Program-made: the position numbers and the translations under genes
Assembly (NCBI GenBank): GCA_964527265.1
Contig: CAZGOM010000001.1
Location: 38,675-102,674 of the forward strand
Direction of reading: 5' to 3'
Source: CAZGOM01 sp964527265
GTDB lineage: Bacteria > Planctomycetota > Phycisphaerae > Phycisphaerales > Phycisphaeraceae
DNA: 64,000 bases
In this document: piece by piece, positions 25,855-36,900 of the stretch
Numbering within the stretch: the first letter of the stretch is position 1
Layout: each line of letters opens with the position of its first letter
The notes under the pieces: model-generated
Databases searched by the model: none
What the model saw: the letters and a program-made list of their open reading frames with translations, nothing else
Told to the model about the DNA's origin: nothing

Positions 25855-28446
25855 TCACATCGAAATAGCGACGTCCATAGCAAGAGGAGCCGTCAGTTCT
25901 GCGCCTGTGGTGGCATCCAGGAGGTAGATTCCAACGGTCTTTTGTGTGATCTCTTCAGACAGCATCACAGTAACGGTATTTGGTTCGAACCGCTTTTTGT
26001 CGCTCTCGGAAATTTTCAACTTCACTTCTCCGGTAGCATCCTCAAACCCGTAAGAGGCGCTCACCGGAACTGAAATGCACTTCTTGTTCGCTCGCAGCTC
26101 GATCCGCACCTTGGGCGGGTCGAATCCGAACAGGCTTGATTCGCTCTGGCTCCCAGCGATTTGCACTGAAAAGAATCTTGTTGTCAATTTGGGTGTTCCA
26201 GGCGTCATCATCCATTGAATGCCGGTGATTGGGGTCGAGGATTTCGCCGTTGAGTGCATCACCACCACAGGTACGATCAGTTCTTGAGGAGACAATCCTC
26301 CGTGGAAGTAGGCTCTTCCCCCGCCCTTCGATTTGAAAACTGCAAAGGTCCACGGGGTTGCCAGGTCATATTCACTCTCTACGCCAAGAGAGCCCAGCGG
26401 GACTCGCAAATACGATGACTCCGAATTTCCTCCGACACCCACCCACACCCGGCGATGCAGATCTTCCACCTTCCCGCCAGGAGCATCGATTTTAATGTCT
26501 TCACTGATCTCGTCGGCGAACAAGTACCCGTGATCGGCAACCAACACGATGGTCTTAATGCCGTGATCGGCCAGAATCCGTAGGCCTCGTCGTAAATGGT
26601 TGAGCACGCCATCAATTTGCAGGCGGGCCTGGGCCATGTTGTCAGCCTCGCCAAGTTCGTCAATTTCTTGCGAGGTAATCAGAATAAGTTGGGCATTTTG
26701 AATGCCATCTTTAATCTTTTTGCCTGGCTTGGGCAGTAGGTCGTCAAGCTTGGCGTCGAAAACTGGCACGCCAGCGTGTTCCTTTAAGAAAGCCACTCGA
26801 TCTTTGCGGTCTTTAATGACCTTGCCCGCAATCTCCAACCCGAGTTTTCCGCCACCGACACTCACCACTTTTACTGCCTCATGAGCCTTGGGTAGAAGCG
26901 CCGCCATCCCGATCTCGGTGATCGTTGGCACAGTGCCGATGGACGGCAAGCATTCGATGCTGAAGTCATCAGCCAGCAATCGGCATAACTCACGGGCCAT
27001 CTCGTACCGTAGGGCGTCCACCCAAACGTAGGCCACCTTGCCTTCGCCCAAACGTGGCTTCACCTGCTTCTCGAAGAAGTCTCGCTGTCGTAGCACCCCC
27101 TTAATAGGGTGCTTCGCCTTGGCGAAATGGGTGACGAAATGTTTAGCAAGTTCGGAGCCGACCTCGGTGTAGCGCTGCTCTGCCTTAGTGATGAGCTTCT
27201 CCAACCCCTGGTGATCGTCCCCGATGGCGAACTCAAAGTTGTACCTGCGGCTCTCCATGTGCCGGTGATGTGTATCAAGCAAGCACCACGGTTGGTCGCT
27301 ATCGGCATACGCTTTGACGAGAGCGGGTATGGTGATCGGCGCTTTCTTAATTTCCTTTCCCACACGGTCGGCTTCCAACAGGACCTCAGCAGCGGACGAG
27401 ATCAGCGCCCAGCGTGCCTGAATCTTCGGCTCGACTGTGGCCCAGAAACGCGAAAGACGGAGCTTGGCTAACTCTAGGAGTTTTGCTGTTGCCTGCGTAA
27501 GCAGCGCGCCTTCGACATGGGACAGCAGAGTTCGCTCAACCCAAGTGAAGGTTTCGCATTCTTTAAGCAGTTCGATCGGCAGATCATGCTGACCGAGGGC
27601 AAGCTCTTTCTCGGTCTTATTGGCAACTACAACGTAACTGGAGCGATGCTCCTGACTGTTGCGCCATGAACGAGCGAGTCGCACGCAAGCATCGATGCCG
27701 CTCGCGCTGTGGGCTGCCGAAACCGACGACAGCGAAGAGGGTGCTGTCTCTTTTAGGACGGCGTACAAATCGGTCAGAAGAATGTGTCGGCCGAGTTTCC
27801 TCCGCCAGTTTGATAACGATTCGGCGGCAGGAAGCTCAATGTCGAAGCTTATTTGCAGCAGGCGACGTAGTTCTTTGCCGGCCTGCTTCTTTTCGATCTC
27901 CGAGTCGTACTGATTGTCGTGAAGGAAGGCCAGGGAGACATCCTGTGGATTAGCTGAGCCGAAGATCAGGACGAGCACGCCGCTGGAAATGTCTTTGCCT
28001 TTGTCGGCAAGCGAGTTGAGGTCGGCCAATGACAATTTGCCTGCTTCTACCTGCCGCTCGATCTCGCCTACTTGATCCTCGCCCAGAATCGGCCTGAGGG
28101 CGTTGCGGGCGACGACTGACAGGCGAGTATTGCACGCCGGGGGTTGTTGTCGAGGCTGCACAATGACGCCGGCGGCGTCAAGTTCGATCAGAGCCGCCTG
28201 AGTTTTTTCTCGCTCAATAGGAACATAAACAATCAGTCGAGGTGGCTGTCCCTCGTTCATCAGATAGTCGATTTCTTTCCGCAACTTGAGGAAGCTGCCT
28301 TCGAAGCGAGCCACCGTGGTCTTAAGAAGCGTGAGTTCTTCTACCACTGATCCGTAAGCTTCCTCTGGGTCGTACCAAATGACCAGTCCCTTTTCATCGA
28401 CTTGCTTGGCAATGAGCTGCACGAGATATTCAGTGACTACGGCCAT
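25855..28446 (-). CDS. pglZ: PglZ, BREX alkaline-phosphatase-superfamily protein
   Basis: The 863-residue protein starts at ATG 28446 (MAVVTEYLVQLIAKQ). The metal-binding alkaline-phosphatase-like core is visible in YVWVDALRYEMARELCRLL and IVLVADHGYLFADE, the latter holding the DHG metal ligand triplet. PglZ proteins are a defining BREX component, required both for host methylation and phage restriction. The N-terminal half is helical and divergent, as usual. It starts eight bases after the stop of the 214-residue nuclease-like gene and is followed by brxL. Confidence 0.93.
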   Translation of the reverse strand: MAVVTEYLVQLIAKQVDEKGLVIWYDPEEAYGSVVEELTLLKTTVARFEGSFLKLRKEIDYLMNEGQPPRLIVYVPIEREKTQAALIELDAAGVIVQPRQQPPACNTRLSVVARNALRPILGEDQVGEIERQVEAGKLSLADLNSLADKGKDISSGVLVLIFGSANPQDVSLAFLHDNQYDSEIEKKQAGKELRRLLQISFDIELPAAESLSNWRRKLGRHILLTDLYAVLKETAPSSLSSVSAAHSASGIDACVRLARSWRNSQEHRSSYVVVANKTEKELALGQHDLPIELLKECETFTWVERTLLSHVEGALLTQATAKLLELAKLRLSRFWATVEPKIQARWALISSAAEVLLEADRVGKEIKKAPITIPALVKAYADSDQPWCLLDTHHRHMESRRYNFEFAIGDDHQGLEKLITKAEQRYTEVGSELAKHFVTHFAKAKHPIKGVLRQRDFFEKQVKPRLGEGKVAYVWVDALRYEMARELCRLLADDFSIECLPSIGTVPTITEIGMAALLPKAHEAVKVVSVGGGKLGLEIAGKVIKDRKDRVAFLKEHAGVPVFDAKLDDLLPKPGKKIKDGIQNAQLILITSQEIDELGEADNMAQARLQIDGVLNHLRRGLRILADHGIKTIVLVADHGYLFADEISEDIKIDAPGGKVEDLHRRVWVGVGGNSESSYLRVPLGSLGVESEYDLATPWTFAVFKSKGGGRAYFHGGLSPQELIVPVVVMHSTAKSSTPITGIQWMMTPGTPKLTTRFFSVQIAGSQSESSLFGFDPPKVRIELRANKKCISVPVSASYGFEDATGEVKLKISESDKKRFEPNTVTVMLSEEITQKTVGIYLLDATTGAELTAPLAMDVAISM

Positions 28447-28454
28447 TTCTCTAG

Positions 28455-29099
28455 CTACTCCTCGGCGGGTACCGGTTGAGCGTCGGGAGCGTCCAAGCCG
28501 GCCTCCCACGCAAAAAATTGAATTAGATCGCCGGGAAAAAACATGCGAGCGGCTTCCTTTGCACCTCGATACCGATTCATGCGATCACGAATGAAGACGA
28601 GTGCCTCGCTAAGTTCGAGATGAAGGGGTGGTGCTGGATTTTCAAACGCACCCATCTTTCGCGCAGAACTTGAAACCAGAACTTTGGCAAAGCACAAATT
28701 TTGATGATGAACGACGCGCTGATTACTAAGTGCATCGCACACGTTATTACATGCTTCTTCAGGCAATACACCGAATCGACGCAGTGCGTACCGGACACGC
28801 ATTGGGCGAAATGCGCGGTTGATGGAATCCTCGTCATAGCCCCCGGTCTTGATTTCAGCGATCACGCAGACGGTTTTGCGCAAGTGGTCTAATCCCCAAC
28901 CTGCGAACCGATCATTATCCCAGTCGTCCAGTTGCCCACCAATCTCTTCAAAGACGTGGGGAAATCTAACGGCTAAGAGGTCCGAATCAGCGTTATGTCT
29001 CCTGGGAGCATCTGGCCGATGAAGTACGAAATTCGCCAGTGGAAGAAAACCATTAAGACGGAAATACCAGTAGGCGAGTGATTCACCAAAGTTCATCAC
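28455..29099 (-). CDS. BREX-embedded PD-(D/E)XK-like protein
   Basis: This 214-residue protein is not a BREX core component. Its start overlaps the pglX stop in an ATGA (29096-29099), and pglZ begins eight bases after its end, so it is translated as part of the operon. An early stretch NADSDLLAVRFPHVFEE followed by KTVCVIAEIKTGGYDED gives the order D...EIK of PD-(D/E)XK nucleases, preceded by a helical N-terminus (SLAYWYFRLNGF) often seen in Mrr-like and type IV restriction folds. The C-terminal half is helical with a basic patch. Other type 1 BREX loci carry accessory genes such as brxU at this same position, which supports an accessory nuclease role. Confidence 0.6.
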   Translation of the reverse strand: MMNFGESLAYWYFRLNGFLPLANFVLHRPDAPRRHNADSDLLAVRFPHVFEEIGGQLDDWDNDRFAGWGLDHLRKTVCVIAEIKTGGYDEDSINRAFRPMRVRYALRRFGVLPEEACNNVCDALSNQRVVHHQNLCFAKVLVSSSARKMGAFENPAPPLHLELSEALVFIRDRMNRYRGAKEAARMFFPGDLIQFFAWEAGLDAPDAQPVPAEE

Positions 29100-32000
29100 T
29101 TCACCAACCCTTTCTGACGAAGCTGCTTGCTAATGGACGACCACTCATATTGACCTTTAATGAGTTCATCCCAGTATTTCTTGGCTTCCTTCCACGGGAC
29201 GAGTTCCCAAAGCGGGGCGATATTCAGGACGACGCCATCGTGGAGGTCGGGTTGGAGATACAAATTGGCCGCCCGCCTTAGTTTGTCCTCGAAATCCCTT
29301 AGTTCGGAGAGGAAGTCCTCCTGTCGTTCTGCTTCTTTGGCGAGCCGCTTGGTTTCCTTGTCAGTGGCATCTGCGGTGACTTTCTGGGAACGGAGCAAAT
29401 CGAGGCGGCTAGTTTCTAAGCGAATCTTAGGCTCGACATAATTCACCAGAGCCTTGAACAGTATGTCTGTGTCGAGTCGGTGGTAATACAACCAAATCGC
29501 GTAATTCTTTTTCGAGGATTGCAATAACCAGTAAATCGGTGCCTTACGACGACTCTTCGAATAGCGGCAGGCGTGATCGTCCCAGAAGCCACCTTTGCCA
29601 GGCTTGCGCAGATAGTCGCGTAACTCGTTGATGCCAAGAATCTCACAGGCTTCCTTCTCAATGGACTCCGCACGGTCGTTCCAGACGACTTCGAAGACAC
29701 CTCGAATCTTTCGCGCGATGTCATCTATGTGATCAGCGTCATCGGGATGAATGCCATTATTGTCGATGCTAATCGGATAGCTGTTAGGGGTATTGACTGG
29801 TGGCAACCCATCTTCACCTTGTAACATTCCGAGGGCGCAACCGGGCAATTTGTCGAACGGACCTGGCAGTTTCCGAGCATCGACAACTGATTTTCGGATA
29901 TCCCATCGGCCCATCACCACGCCAACTGTCCATTGAAACACAGATCGGACCAGTCCATCAGATGTAGCAGAAGTGATTTGGTCATCGTCGGTTTCTGCGG
30001 TTTCCTCAGCAGGTGTATCTGATGAGGTGGCAATTGATGCATCAAGCAATTGCACGAGATCAGCTTCGGGTAACGAGTAAAGCCCTGCCACCTCTGCATC
30101 TAGTTTATCTTGAATATTTTCTAATTCGCACACCTGCCTGCGAATGTATTCGTCAAGCGATCGTGCTTCAGATTTGAAGTCGGTCTCTCTTGGCATTGCG
30201 GGGTAGGTGAAGGTGTGGTCAGTCTCATTCAGACGTAAGAGTTCTCGTTTGGTGTGATGTGCCTTAGCTGCGAGCGCTACCAAGTATTCTCCGTTTTTGG
30301 GGCTCAAAGTAGGAAAGGGAGTGGATGAAATTTGTCCGACCTGAAATGATTGAGCCAAGCTATGCGTCCCACTACGTAACGCCATCAATTTGCGAAATGG
30401 GTTCGACAGGGTAATTGCAAGAACTCGAAGTAAATCCTGTTCACTGTCACCATCCACGAAAATACACGACCCCTTGACATCAAAGATCGCTCCTGATGGT
30501 AGTGGCGAAGTTGCAAAGCCACCTGTACACCGATCAGAGTAAGTCAGTGCAGACCGAAAATAGTGGTCCTCGCTTCGGACACTTCGAGAAGGGGAGTTCC
30601 CAAGTTGCCGGGCGTAATCCTTGACCTCTGCACCCTTGTGGGACCAATTGACACAAAGCGTTAAGTCGCGGTAGTAGGGACTATAACCTCCGCCTTTGGC
30701 ATATGGAAACCAATTGATGCCGAGCGATGCTGCTGGTACTTCCCACCAGCATCTCAAGAAGCGAAAATTATCGCTTGTTTGCAATCCTACTCGATTTTCT
30801 CGACCATCGCTCTCCAGCGGAGGGAGCTGGTGAAATAAGCGGCGCACTCGTTCGCTTACCCAATAAAAGAATGGCGTCCCTGGTACTTGCCGAAAGGATT
30901 CAGGATTAACGTGATATTCGTTACCCGACCTGCTTCCCATCGAAATCGAGGTGGTAGCTAGTCTCAAGCATGTTTCTTTGTCTACTTCGTTGAGCAACCG
31001 AAGGAATGTACAAGTGTTGTCTATCTTTCGAGCAGTCACACAATAGGCGGCGGTCTCCACCATTGCCGTATCGAGTACGTTACTTCCAAGGTCGCATACA
31101 ACCGTCGGAGAAGCATTGCCTAGGAGGATCTCCTCTCGCCACTGCTGAAAGGACGACAGGAAAAAACCTGTACGAGAGGTGATCGCTCCAAGGTGTCCAG
31201 CGTGACGAAGTAGCAAAGTACCTCGCTCTACAAAGGCGGCATACAAATCGTTCTTCGTTCGTGGGTACTGTTCTTCGATAAGCGACTTTGCAGGTTTACT
31301 AGAGTCGCCAAACGGTGGATTCATCAGAACCACGTCGTATAATTTCTGGCAAAGATCTATGAAGGCAAAGCCACGAACAGCATCATCTGAGAACAAACGG
31401 CGTTGCAGCCGCTGGCTGCTTTGTGCTTTTTCTGCGTAAAAGCGTAGTGCTTCCACAACCCGTGCTTCGGCTTGCTCGAAAAACTGGGAGTCCGTGAGGT
31501 CTGAAAGATCGAACAGCGAAGTCTGTTCCGGTTTTCCATCCAAGCGGTCCATCGCTGCTTGTGTAAACAGCAGCGGCTGACCATTGCGATCTGTAGCTTT
31601 CGTCGTCTCTCGAACATATTGATCCTTGGCGGCGGCTACAGAGTCCCGAATCTGTTCCTCAATTTTAAGCAGCGAACCAGCTTCCCCGGCCAGTTTCATC
31701 TTGTCGAAAACGACCTCAACAACTTGGCCGAGGACTTTGGGCTCAAGCTGGCCCACGAACTCCTTGAGCATCTGCTCCTCACCCGGCATCGGTTCGGCAC
31801 AGACGAAATTGGAGCGAGTGATTTTGGGCCGATTCTTCCTCAATCCCATTTCCTGATAAGCTCGCTGGCAGCGGAGCCACAAAGCAAGCGCGGCAATTTG
31901 GCTAGCCCGTAAGTCAATGTCGATACCGTGGAGATTGTGTGCGAGGATCAGCCGAGGCACATCTTGATTGAAGGCATCTAGTGTCGGGTAGTCCCTTTTC

Positions 32001-33160
32001 AATAGCGGGCTGAGCTCGGGATCGGTATAGGCTTCCTCGTAGATCGTCTGCAATAGGTCAAAACTGTACAGTAAGAAGTGACCACTACCGCAAGCCGGAT
32101 CGAGAATCCTGAGTTCTCGTGGGTCTTTCTTCTGGCGGTGCGGGATGTGGACTGGGAGACTGAGCAGTTTTTCCTCCGAAAGATCGTCCTTCCCCGCGAT
32201 CGCGTCTGGGGTGGGCTGTTTTTCTTCCTTCAGGAAAATTTCGGTGGGGCGACGGATCAAGTATCGGCATTGGTTCTTGATCTTTGAATCGCTCTTTCGC
32301 ATCTCGTACCAGATGCGACCAAGCGTATTATCTGTGAGGAACTCCACCACATACCGGGGCGTGAAAAACTGGTTGCGGAAAGCAAGCTCATAGGAGTTAC
32401 GAGGGGCTTGGCTTTCCTTCCGAGCCTGGTCTCTCAATTCCTTAGGCGTGAAGTACTGGTAGACCCAGCCGATGGTTTCGTCCTGCGACCAAATCTGTGA
32501 CCATTGCTCCCGCAGTTCGATTTCGTCGGCCTTGATCCCACCACCGTTGAGAAGATCGAGAACTTCATCGAGCGTCTTCTGCCGAGGGTAGAGTCGATTG
32601 GCGGGATCGTTCGGATTGAACAGCACGCCAATTTCTTCCGAAAGGAGCCCACCCAGCCAGTCCAGAAAATGTCTGTAGGCGATTTCTTGTTGTCCCGTGC
32701 TGTAAAGCCTCTCCTCTGCCTCATGGCCGTTCATCCCCAGATAATGAAGAAAACCGTTCGATTTGATGCCCCGGCTGACCGCTTCTCGGAATTTCTGGCC
32801 ACCGACGTAAACCTCACGGGCCTCCATCATCTTGTAGGCGCAGAGTCGGTTGAGATGCGTGAAGGCAATTTCCCGTACTAATTGGTCGAGAGCCTCCTTT
32901 GGCTTAAATCCACGGGCCTTAATGTGGGTGAAGTGATCTAGAATGTCCTTGCGAGCCGATCGCTCCTCTTCGGATAGGTGCGTCATTATGGCGTCCGGAT
33001 CAGCCGTGACCTGATCCTTCTTGGCAAAGATGCCGAACTTTCCTTCAAGCAGCTCTCGAATTTCACCTTTATCCTTCTCTAAATTCTGTTCATCTCCTGC
33101 GAGGAGTTTGCGGCACTGCGTCACGACGTTGCGGAGCTTGTTGCGAATTTCTTGGTCCAT
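29096..33160 (-). CDS. pglX: PglX, BREX adenine-specific DNA methyltransferase
   Basis: The 1354-residue protein has the SAM-binding motif I LDPACGSGHFLLYSFDLL about residue 355 and the catalytic motif IV VVLMNPPFGD about residue 615, which together define an N6-adenine methyltransferase of the large type IIG-like PglX class. In type 1 BREX, PglX methylates one adenine of a non-palindromic site to mark host DNA; the recognition part is the long C-terminal region. It lies between the HEPN-like gene (one base upstream) and the PD-(D/E)XK-like gene (4-bp overlap). I see no frameshift or phase-variable repeat in it. Confidence 0.95.
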   Translation of the reverse strand: MDQEIRNKLRNVVTQCRKLLAGDEQNLEKDKGEIRELLEGKFGIFAKKDQVTADPDAIMTHLSEEERSARKDILDHFTHIKARGFKPKEALDQLVREIAFTHLNRLCAYKMMEAREVYVGGQKFREAVSRGIKSNGFLHYLGMNGHEAEERLYSTGQQEIAYRHFLDWLGGLLSEEIGVLFNPNDPANRLYPRQKTLDEVLDLLNGGGIKADEIELREQWSQIWSQDETIGWVYQYFTPKELRDQARKESQAPRNSYELAFRNQFFTPRYVVEFLTDNTLGRIWYEMRKSDSKIKNQCRYLIRRPTEIFLKEEKQPTPDAIAGKDDLSEEKLLSLPVHIPHRQKKDPRELRILDPACGSGHFLLYSFDLLQTIYEEAYTDPELSPLLKRDYPTLDAFNQDVPRLILAHNLHGIDIDLRASQIAALALWLRCQRAYQEMGLRKNRPKITRSNFVCAEPMPGEEQMLKEFVGQLEPKVLGQVVEVVFDKMKLAGEAGSLLKIEEQIRDSVAAAKDQYVRETTKATDRNGQPLLFTQAAMDRLDGKPEQTSLFDLSDLTDSQFFEQAEARVVEALRFYAEKAQSSQRLQRRLFSDDAVRGFAFIDLCQKLYDVVLMNPPFGDSSKPAKSLIEEQYPRTKNDLYAAFVERGTLLLRHAGHLGAITSRTGFFLSSFQQWREEILLGNASPTVVCDLGSNVLDTAMVETAAYCVTARKIDNTCTFLRLLNEVDKETCLRLATTSISMGSRSGNEYHVNPESFRQVPGTPFFYWVSERVRRLFHQLPPLESDGRENRVGLQTSDNFRFLRCWWEVPAASLGINWFPYAKGGGYSPYYRDLTLCVNWSHKGAEVKDYARQLGNSPSRSVRSEDHYFRSALTYSDRCTGGFATSPLPSGAIFDVKGSCIFVDGDSEQDLLRVLAITLSNPFRKLMALRSGTHSLAQSFQVGQISSTPFPTLSPKNGEYLVALAAKAHHTKRELLRLNETDHTFTYPAMPRETDFKSEARSLDEYIRRQVCELENIQDKLDAEVAGLYSLPEADLVQLLDASIATSSDTPAEETAETDDDQITSATSDGLVRSVFQWTVGVVMGRWDIRKSVVDARKLPGPFDKLPGCALGMLQGEDGLPPVNTPNSYPISIDNNGIHPDDADHIDDIARKIRGVFEVVWNDRAESIEKEACEILGINELRDYLRKPGKGGFWDDHACRYSKSRRKAPIYWLLQSSKKNYAIWLYYHRLDTDILFKALVNYVEPKIRLETSRLDLLRSQKVTADATDKETKRLAKEAERQEDFLSELRDFEDKLRRAANLYLQPDLHDGVVLNIAPLWELVPWKEAKKYWDELIKGQYEWSSISKQLRQKGLVK

Positions 33161-33161
33161 G

Positions 33162-33971
33162 TCAGGCCGCTCCCTGCGTCTGTGCTGCTGCTCGCAGTTG
33201 TTTCATTTGCTCTTGGATTAGGTCATCCAAGCATATGACTACATGTCGAAACGTATCCACCGCCTGCATAGCGAATGCAGGGGCAATTGGTTGCTGCTCG
33301 CCACTCAAATCCGCCTTATTTCGGTCGGCCCGATGCACGATATCGTTGCGGCGACTAACAGTATCTTCGATTAGCTTGCCAAGTTCGATTGGCTTGCGAC
33401 TCAATTTTGATCCGATTACAGACCATGGATCGTCCACGCCGAACATCACTCCAACGACATGAACTCCACGACGTCCGCTGAGATTCGTCTCCAAATAAAG
33501 TCGTACCTTGTTCGCAACAAAGAGGGGATCTGGATCGGAAAGAAGTCGAAGCACATCCGGCAATTCAAATTTGATTGCAGAAAGGTGTCCGAGGAGTTCC
33601 TTGTCTCTGACATTGAGGAAGGATCTCCCCTTGATCTTGATAAGCTCCTCGAAATGAGAGTTCATTACCGCAGGCAAGTATGTTTCCAGTCCGGTGCATG
33701 CAATCACCACAGCTTGCCGAAGCAAATTACATAATGCACCCTTGCGAATGAGTTTTGGCGAGATTTCTGCCCGCTCTCGAATTAACCCCAAAAAGACCTC
33801 GTTGTAAATAACCATCAGCCCCTCATCGTTGTCGGCCTTCACTAAGTCTCGAAGTGTCCCCAGCACGCCTGCCTCGGTATTGGGCGCATCATGTTCCAGC
33901 AACCGGTAGACTTTGAGCAGAAGGTCCGCAGGACGGATGTTGTCTTCAAAGATTTGGCGAGGGCCGAGCAT
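33162..33971 (-). CDS. BREX-embedded HEPN-like protein
   Basis: The 269-residue, mostly helical protein sits between brxC (3 bases) and pglX (1 base) and is clearly part of the operon. It contains VSRRNDIVHRAD at residues 206-217, with the RX4H arrangement Arg208...His213 typical of HEPN ribonucleases, and an upstream helix (CNLLRQAVVIACTGLETYLP) resembling the RiboL-PSP-HEPN and MAE_28990/MAE_18760 groups. HEPN proteins in defence loci usually cleave RNA upon infection. Here, absence of any antitoxin partner suggests that BREX components or an unknown signal keep it silent. It could also be a catalytically weak structural HEPN. Confidence 0.6.
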   Translation of the reverse strand: MLGPRQIFEDNIRPADLLLKVYRLLEHDAPNTEAGVLGTLRDLVKADNDEGLMVIYNEVFLGLIRERAEISPKLIRKGALCNLLRQAVVIACTGLETYLPAVMNSHFEELIKIKGRSFLNVRDKELLGHLSAIKFELPDVLRLLSDPDPLFVANKVRLYLETNLSGRRGVHVVGVMFGVDDPWSVIGSKLSRKPIELGKLIEDTVSRRNDIVHRADRNKADLSGEQQPIAPAFAMQAVDTFRHVVICLDDLIQEQMKQLRAAAQTQGAA

Positions 33972-33974
33972 GGT

Positions 33975-36900
33975 TCACTCCAAAATGATGATGGCACCTT
34001 CATCGATGCACTTCTGAAGTGAATCCCGAATCAGCTTGAGAGCGTTATCGAGTTCATCTTGGGTTTCAATGGGCCGGTTAAAAAAGTCTGAAACCCGTAC
34101 CTTACGTACGGGAGCTTTTTTTTCGCTGCCGATAGAAAGTTCCTGTAATTTGACCTGAACTGAGGACTTTAGCCCATCAACGGCGGCAAGATCCGACTCC
34201 ATCTCCGTCAGGCTAGATTTGCCGAGCGATATTCCTTGCTCAACGAACTCTTTGTCATCATTGGTACCAAGCCTCGCTTGCAGTGGTGACAGTAGCGATG
34301 TGGCCATACCAGGATTATTAGCAACGAGAGCGGCCCATTCCGTCCGATTCTGAATATCGTCAATGGCGGATTCGTAGGCCTTCTTGCGGCGGTCGAAGAG
34401 CTCACTATAGGCAATTTGGTATGTGTATAAAATCTTTTGGGTCTTGGCGGCAATGTCGGTCCACGAGTCGATGAACTGCTCGGACGCAAGCAGAGTTTTC
34501 AGCTGCTCAACAATGGTTTGGAGTTCAGGCGAAGATGCATGAGCGGACAGCCGTTGCCACACCTGATCGGATGCTTGCCGAGCCTGACGCAGGACTCTAA
34601 TCGCGTCGGCATTAAGCGCCTCGCGGAGCTTGCGAACCTTATCTCGTATCTCTCCGAAGTCCTTTCCATTTTCTGTAAGTGTGCGAACGCAGTCATCAGA
34701 CACTGACGACTGAATACCTAACAAGGTTTGCTGGTACTCCGAAAGCATCGACAGGATTGGGAGTCGGTGAGCCTCGGCGGTCGCCTTTAACGGGTAAAGC
34801 TTTTCCAGTTCCTCCGTGGCAACCTTTTTGAACGCCGTGGCGATGGCCCCCTCTTCAACATCGACTTCCTCGCCAATCAGGTCTTCAAGTTGTTGCACTG
34901 CCTGGGTGAGCGTTTTAAGACCGACTGAGTGTCGTGGCGAAAAAAGCGAGGACCGAAATGCTGGATTGTTAGTGAGGGGTATGCGAGATGCAGGGTCTTG
35001 GTAGTTGTGAAAGCGGTTGCCTTGGTAGGTGACCTCGATCTCGCCCGCTCGGAACAGTGTGGCGAGCAGCAGCCGCAACATGTCGCGTTCCCACCCATAA
35101 GGCGTGCCACCAAAGCGCTTTTCCAAAGCTTTGCCCGTGCGGGTGTCTTTGGTGCCGTAGCTGTGCTCATTCTTGAGATAGTCCAGTACTTCTTTAGCAA
35201 CGCTGGCAGTCGTACAGATGACGTTTTTGGGACCATCCTTAACTACCAGCCCCAATCCTTGATCCCCAGTGTAGAAGATGCTTGGGAGCGCCTTCAGATC
35301 AGCGGCCTTAAGAATCTGCTCAGCTTCGTCGCCAGTCAGCGAACGAGATCCCATTTGCAGCTTGGGGTATAAAGCGGGGACAGCTATCGCGAACTGCTTT
35401 TTGAGGATATCGCGTAAGCCATTTCCCAGGGCCGACGCATCCCTATGAATGCCTCGGAACACCCCACTGCCGTGCTCCATTGCTTCGGTGAGCTTGTCTC
35501 GCAGGCGAGATTCGAAGCTGCTTTTCGAATTTTTCTCGTCTTGTAAACAGGTTGCTTCGTCGGGGGTGATTTTCTGCTGGGCACTCAATTGGCTGTACTT
35601 GTCCACCATTTTTCTAGATGCATGAAGCTGGGCCACAAGTTCATCGACCTCTAAAGTAAGGCTGAAGATCCAATAGAGGTCATTGGCATGTGAGTTCTGC
35701 TGACTCTCCGTGCGAATCTCTTCGATGCGCTTGTTTAGTTCGTCGGTATCGTCACAAACACACAGCGTCAGTAGCAATTCGCCGTCTTCGCTCGTGGTGT
35801 TGCCATAGATGTTGATACCAACGCGGAACGTACGGTTCTGGTAGCGGTGGGTCTTGAACTCTGGTTCATCGAAAATCTGTTGAAGGGCAGTGCGAGTAAG
35901 TTCATTTCGCTCGCGGGGCTTAGGATCAAGGTGCGCACTCCGTTCGTTAGTCCAGTTCTTTTCTTGTGCGGTTTGAAGCTTCCAGCCTTCCTCTGTGTTA
36001 CGAATGAATTTTGCGGCGTCTAACCCCTTCACGGCAGCTTGCACTTCGGCAAGTGGTGTAGCTTTACCTACTTCATCCACCAGTACGGCGGCAAGATTCG
36101 CCTCGGTGCGCGGTAAGTCACGGATAAATTCCAACAGGCAAATCGCTTTGGCAGTTCGCAGCCCCCAGCCATGGTCGTCGGGATCGTTTTTAAAGCGCTC
36201 AGAGATCTGATGAATGTCAGTGCGTTTCTCATTGGAGAGATTGCCCTCGACCAATTCGAAGACCTTATCGAGCGTCACTAGCGCCCCAACGGACTTCTTG
36301 GCAAAAGCTGTGCGATCTGACACGAGCATCTCGTATGCCTGCTTGATGATCGTGCGGTTGCTCCCGCCGTAATGCCGTGGCGCGCCAGGTTGAAGTCGGA
36401 TGCCCGACATGATGCCTATGCACAGTTCGATGTAGTGCGGTGGATATGGGTAGAAGTGGACGAAGTCGCTTTCGTTGATGTCGGTGCGACGGGTGGTTCG
36501 CTCCAATCGAAGAGCGGCATTTAGTTGGCCTTCATTCTTCTTGAACAAATCCTTAAGGGGCTTCTCAGCATCTGGCTTCTTCATCAACACACGTTTGGTG
36601 GCTACTTCCCGAATGTCGGACGGAGCGAGGTCTACCCTATATTTAAAACGGTCTTGTAGCTTGGCGAGTTCTACGCGCTTGGAGTCTATGGCTGCGACAA
36701 CTTCATCGAGCTTCTCTTGAGATGTGACGACAATCCAGCAGGGAGCCGTGATCTTGTGGGCCTTGAGCAAGTTCTTGCCCACTTTGCCGAACTCTTCAAT
36801 GGTCGCTCGTAAGTCTTCAATCTTGTCGCCGCTGCGCGCAACATGCTGGCCCACTTCGTCAATGATGAAGACGAGTGCTTTGCCCTTGCGCCGACGTCCC

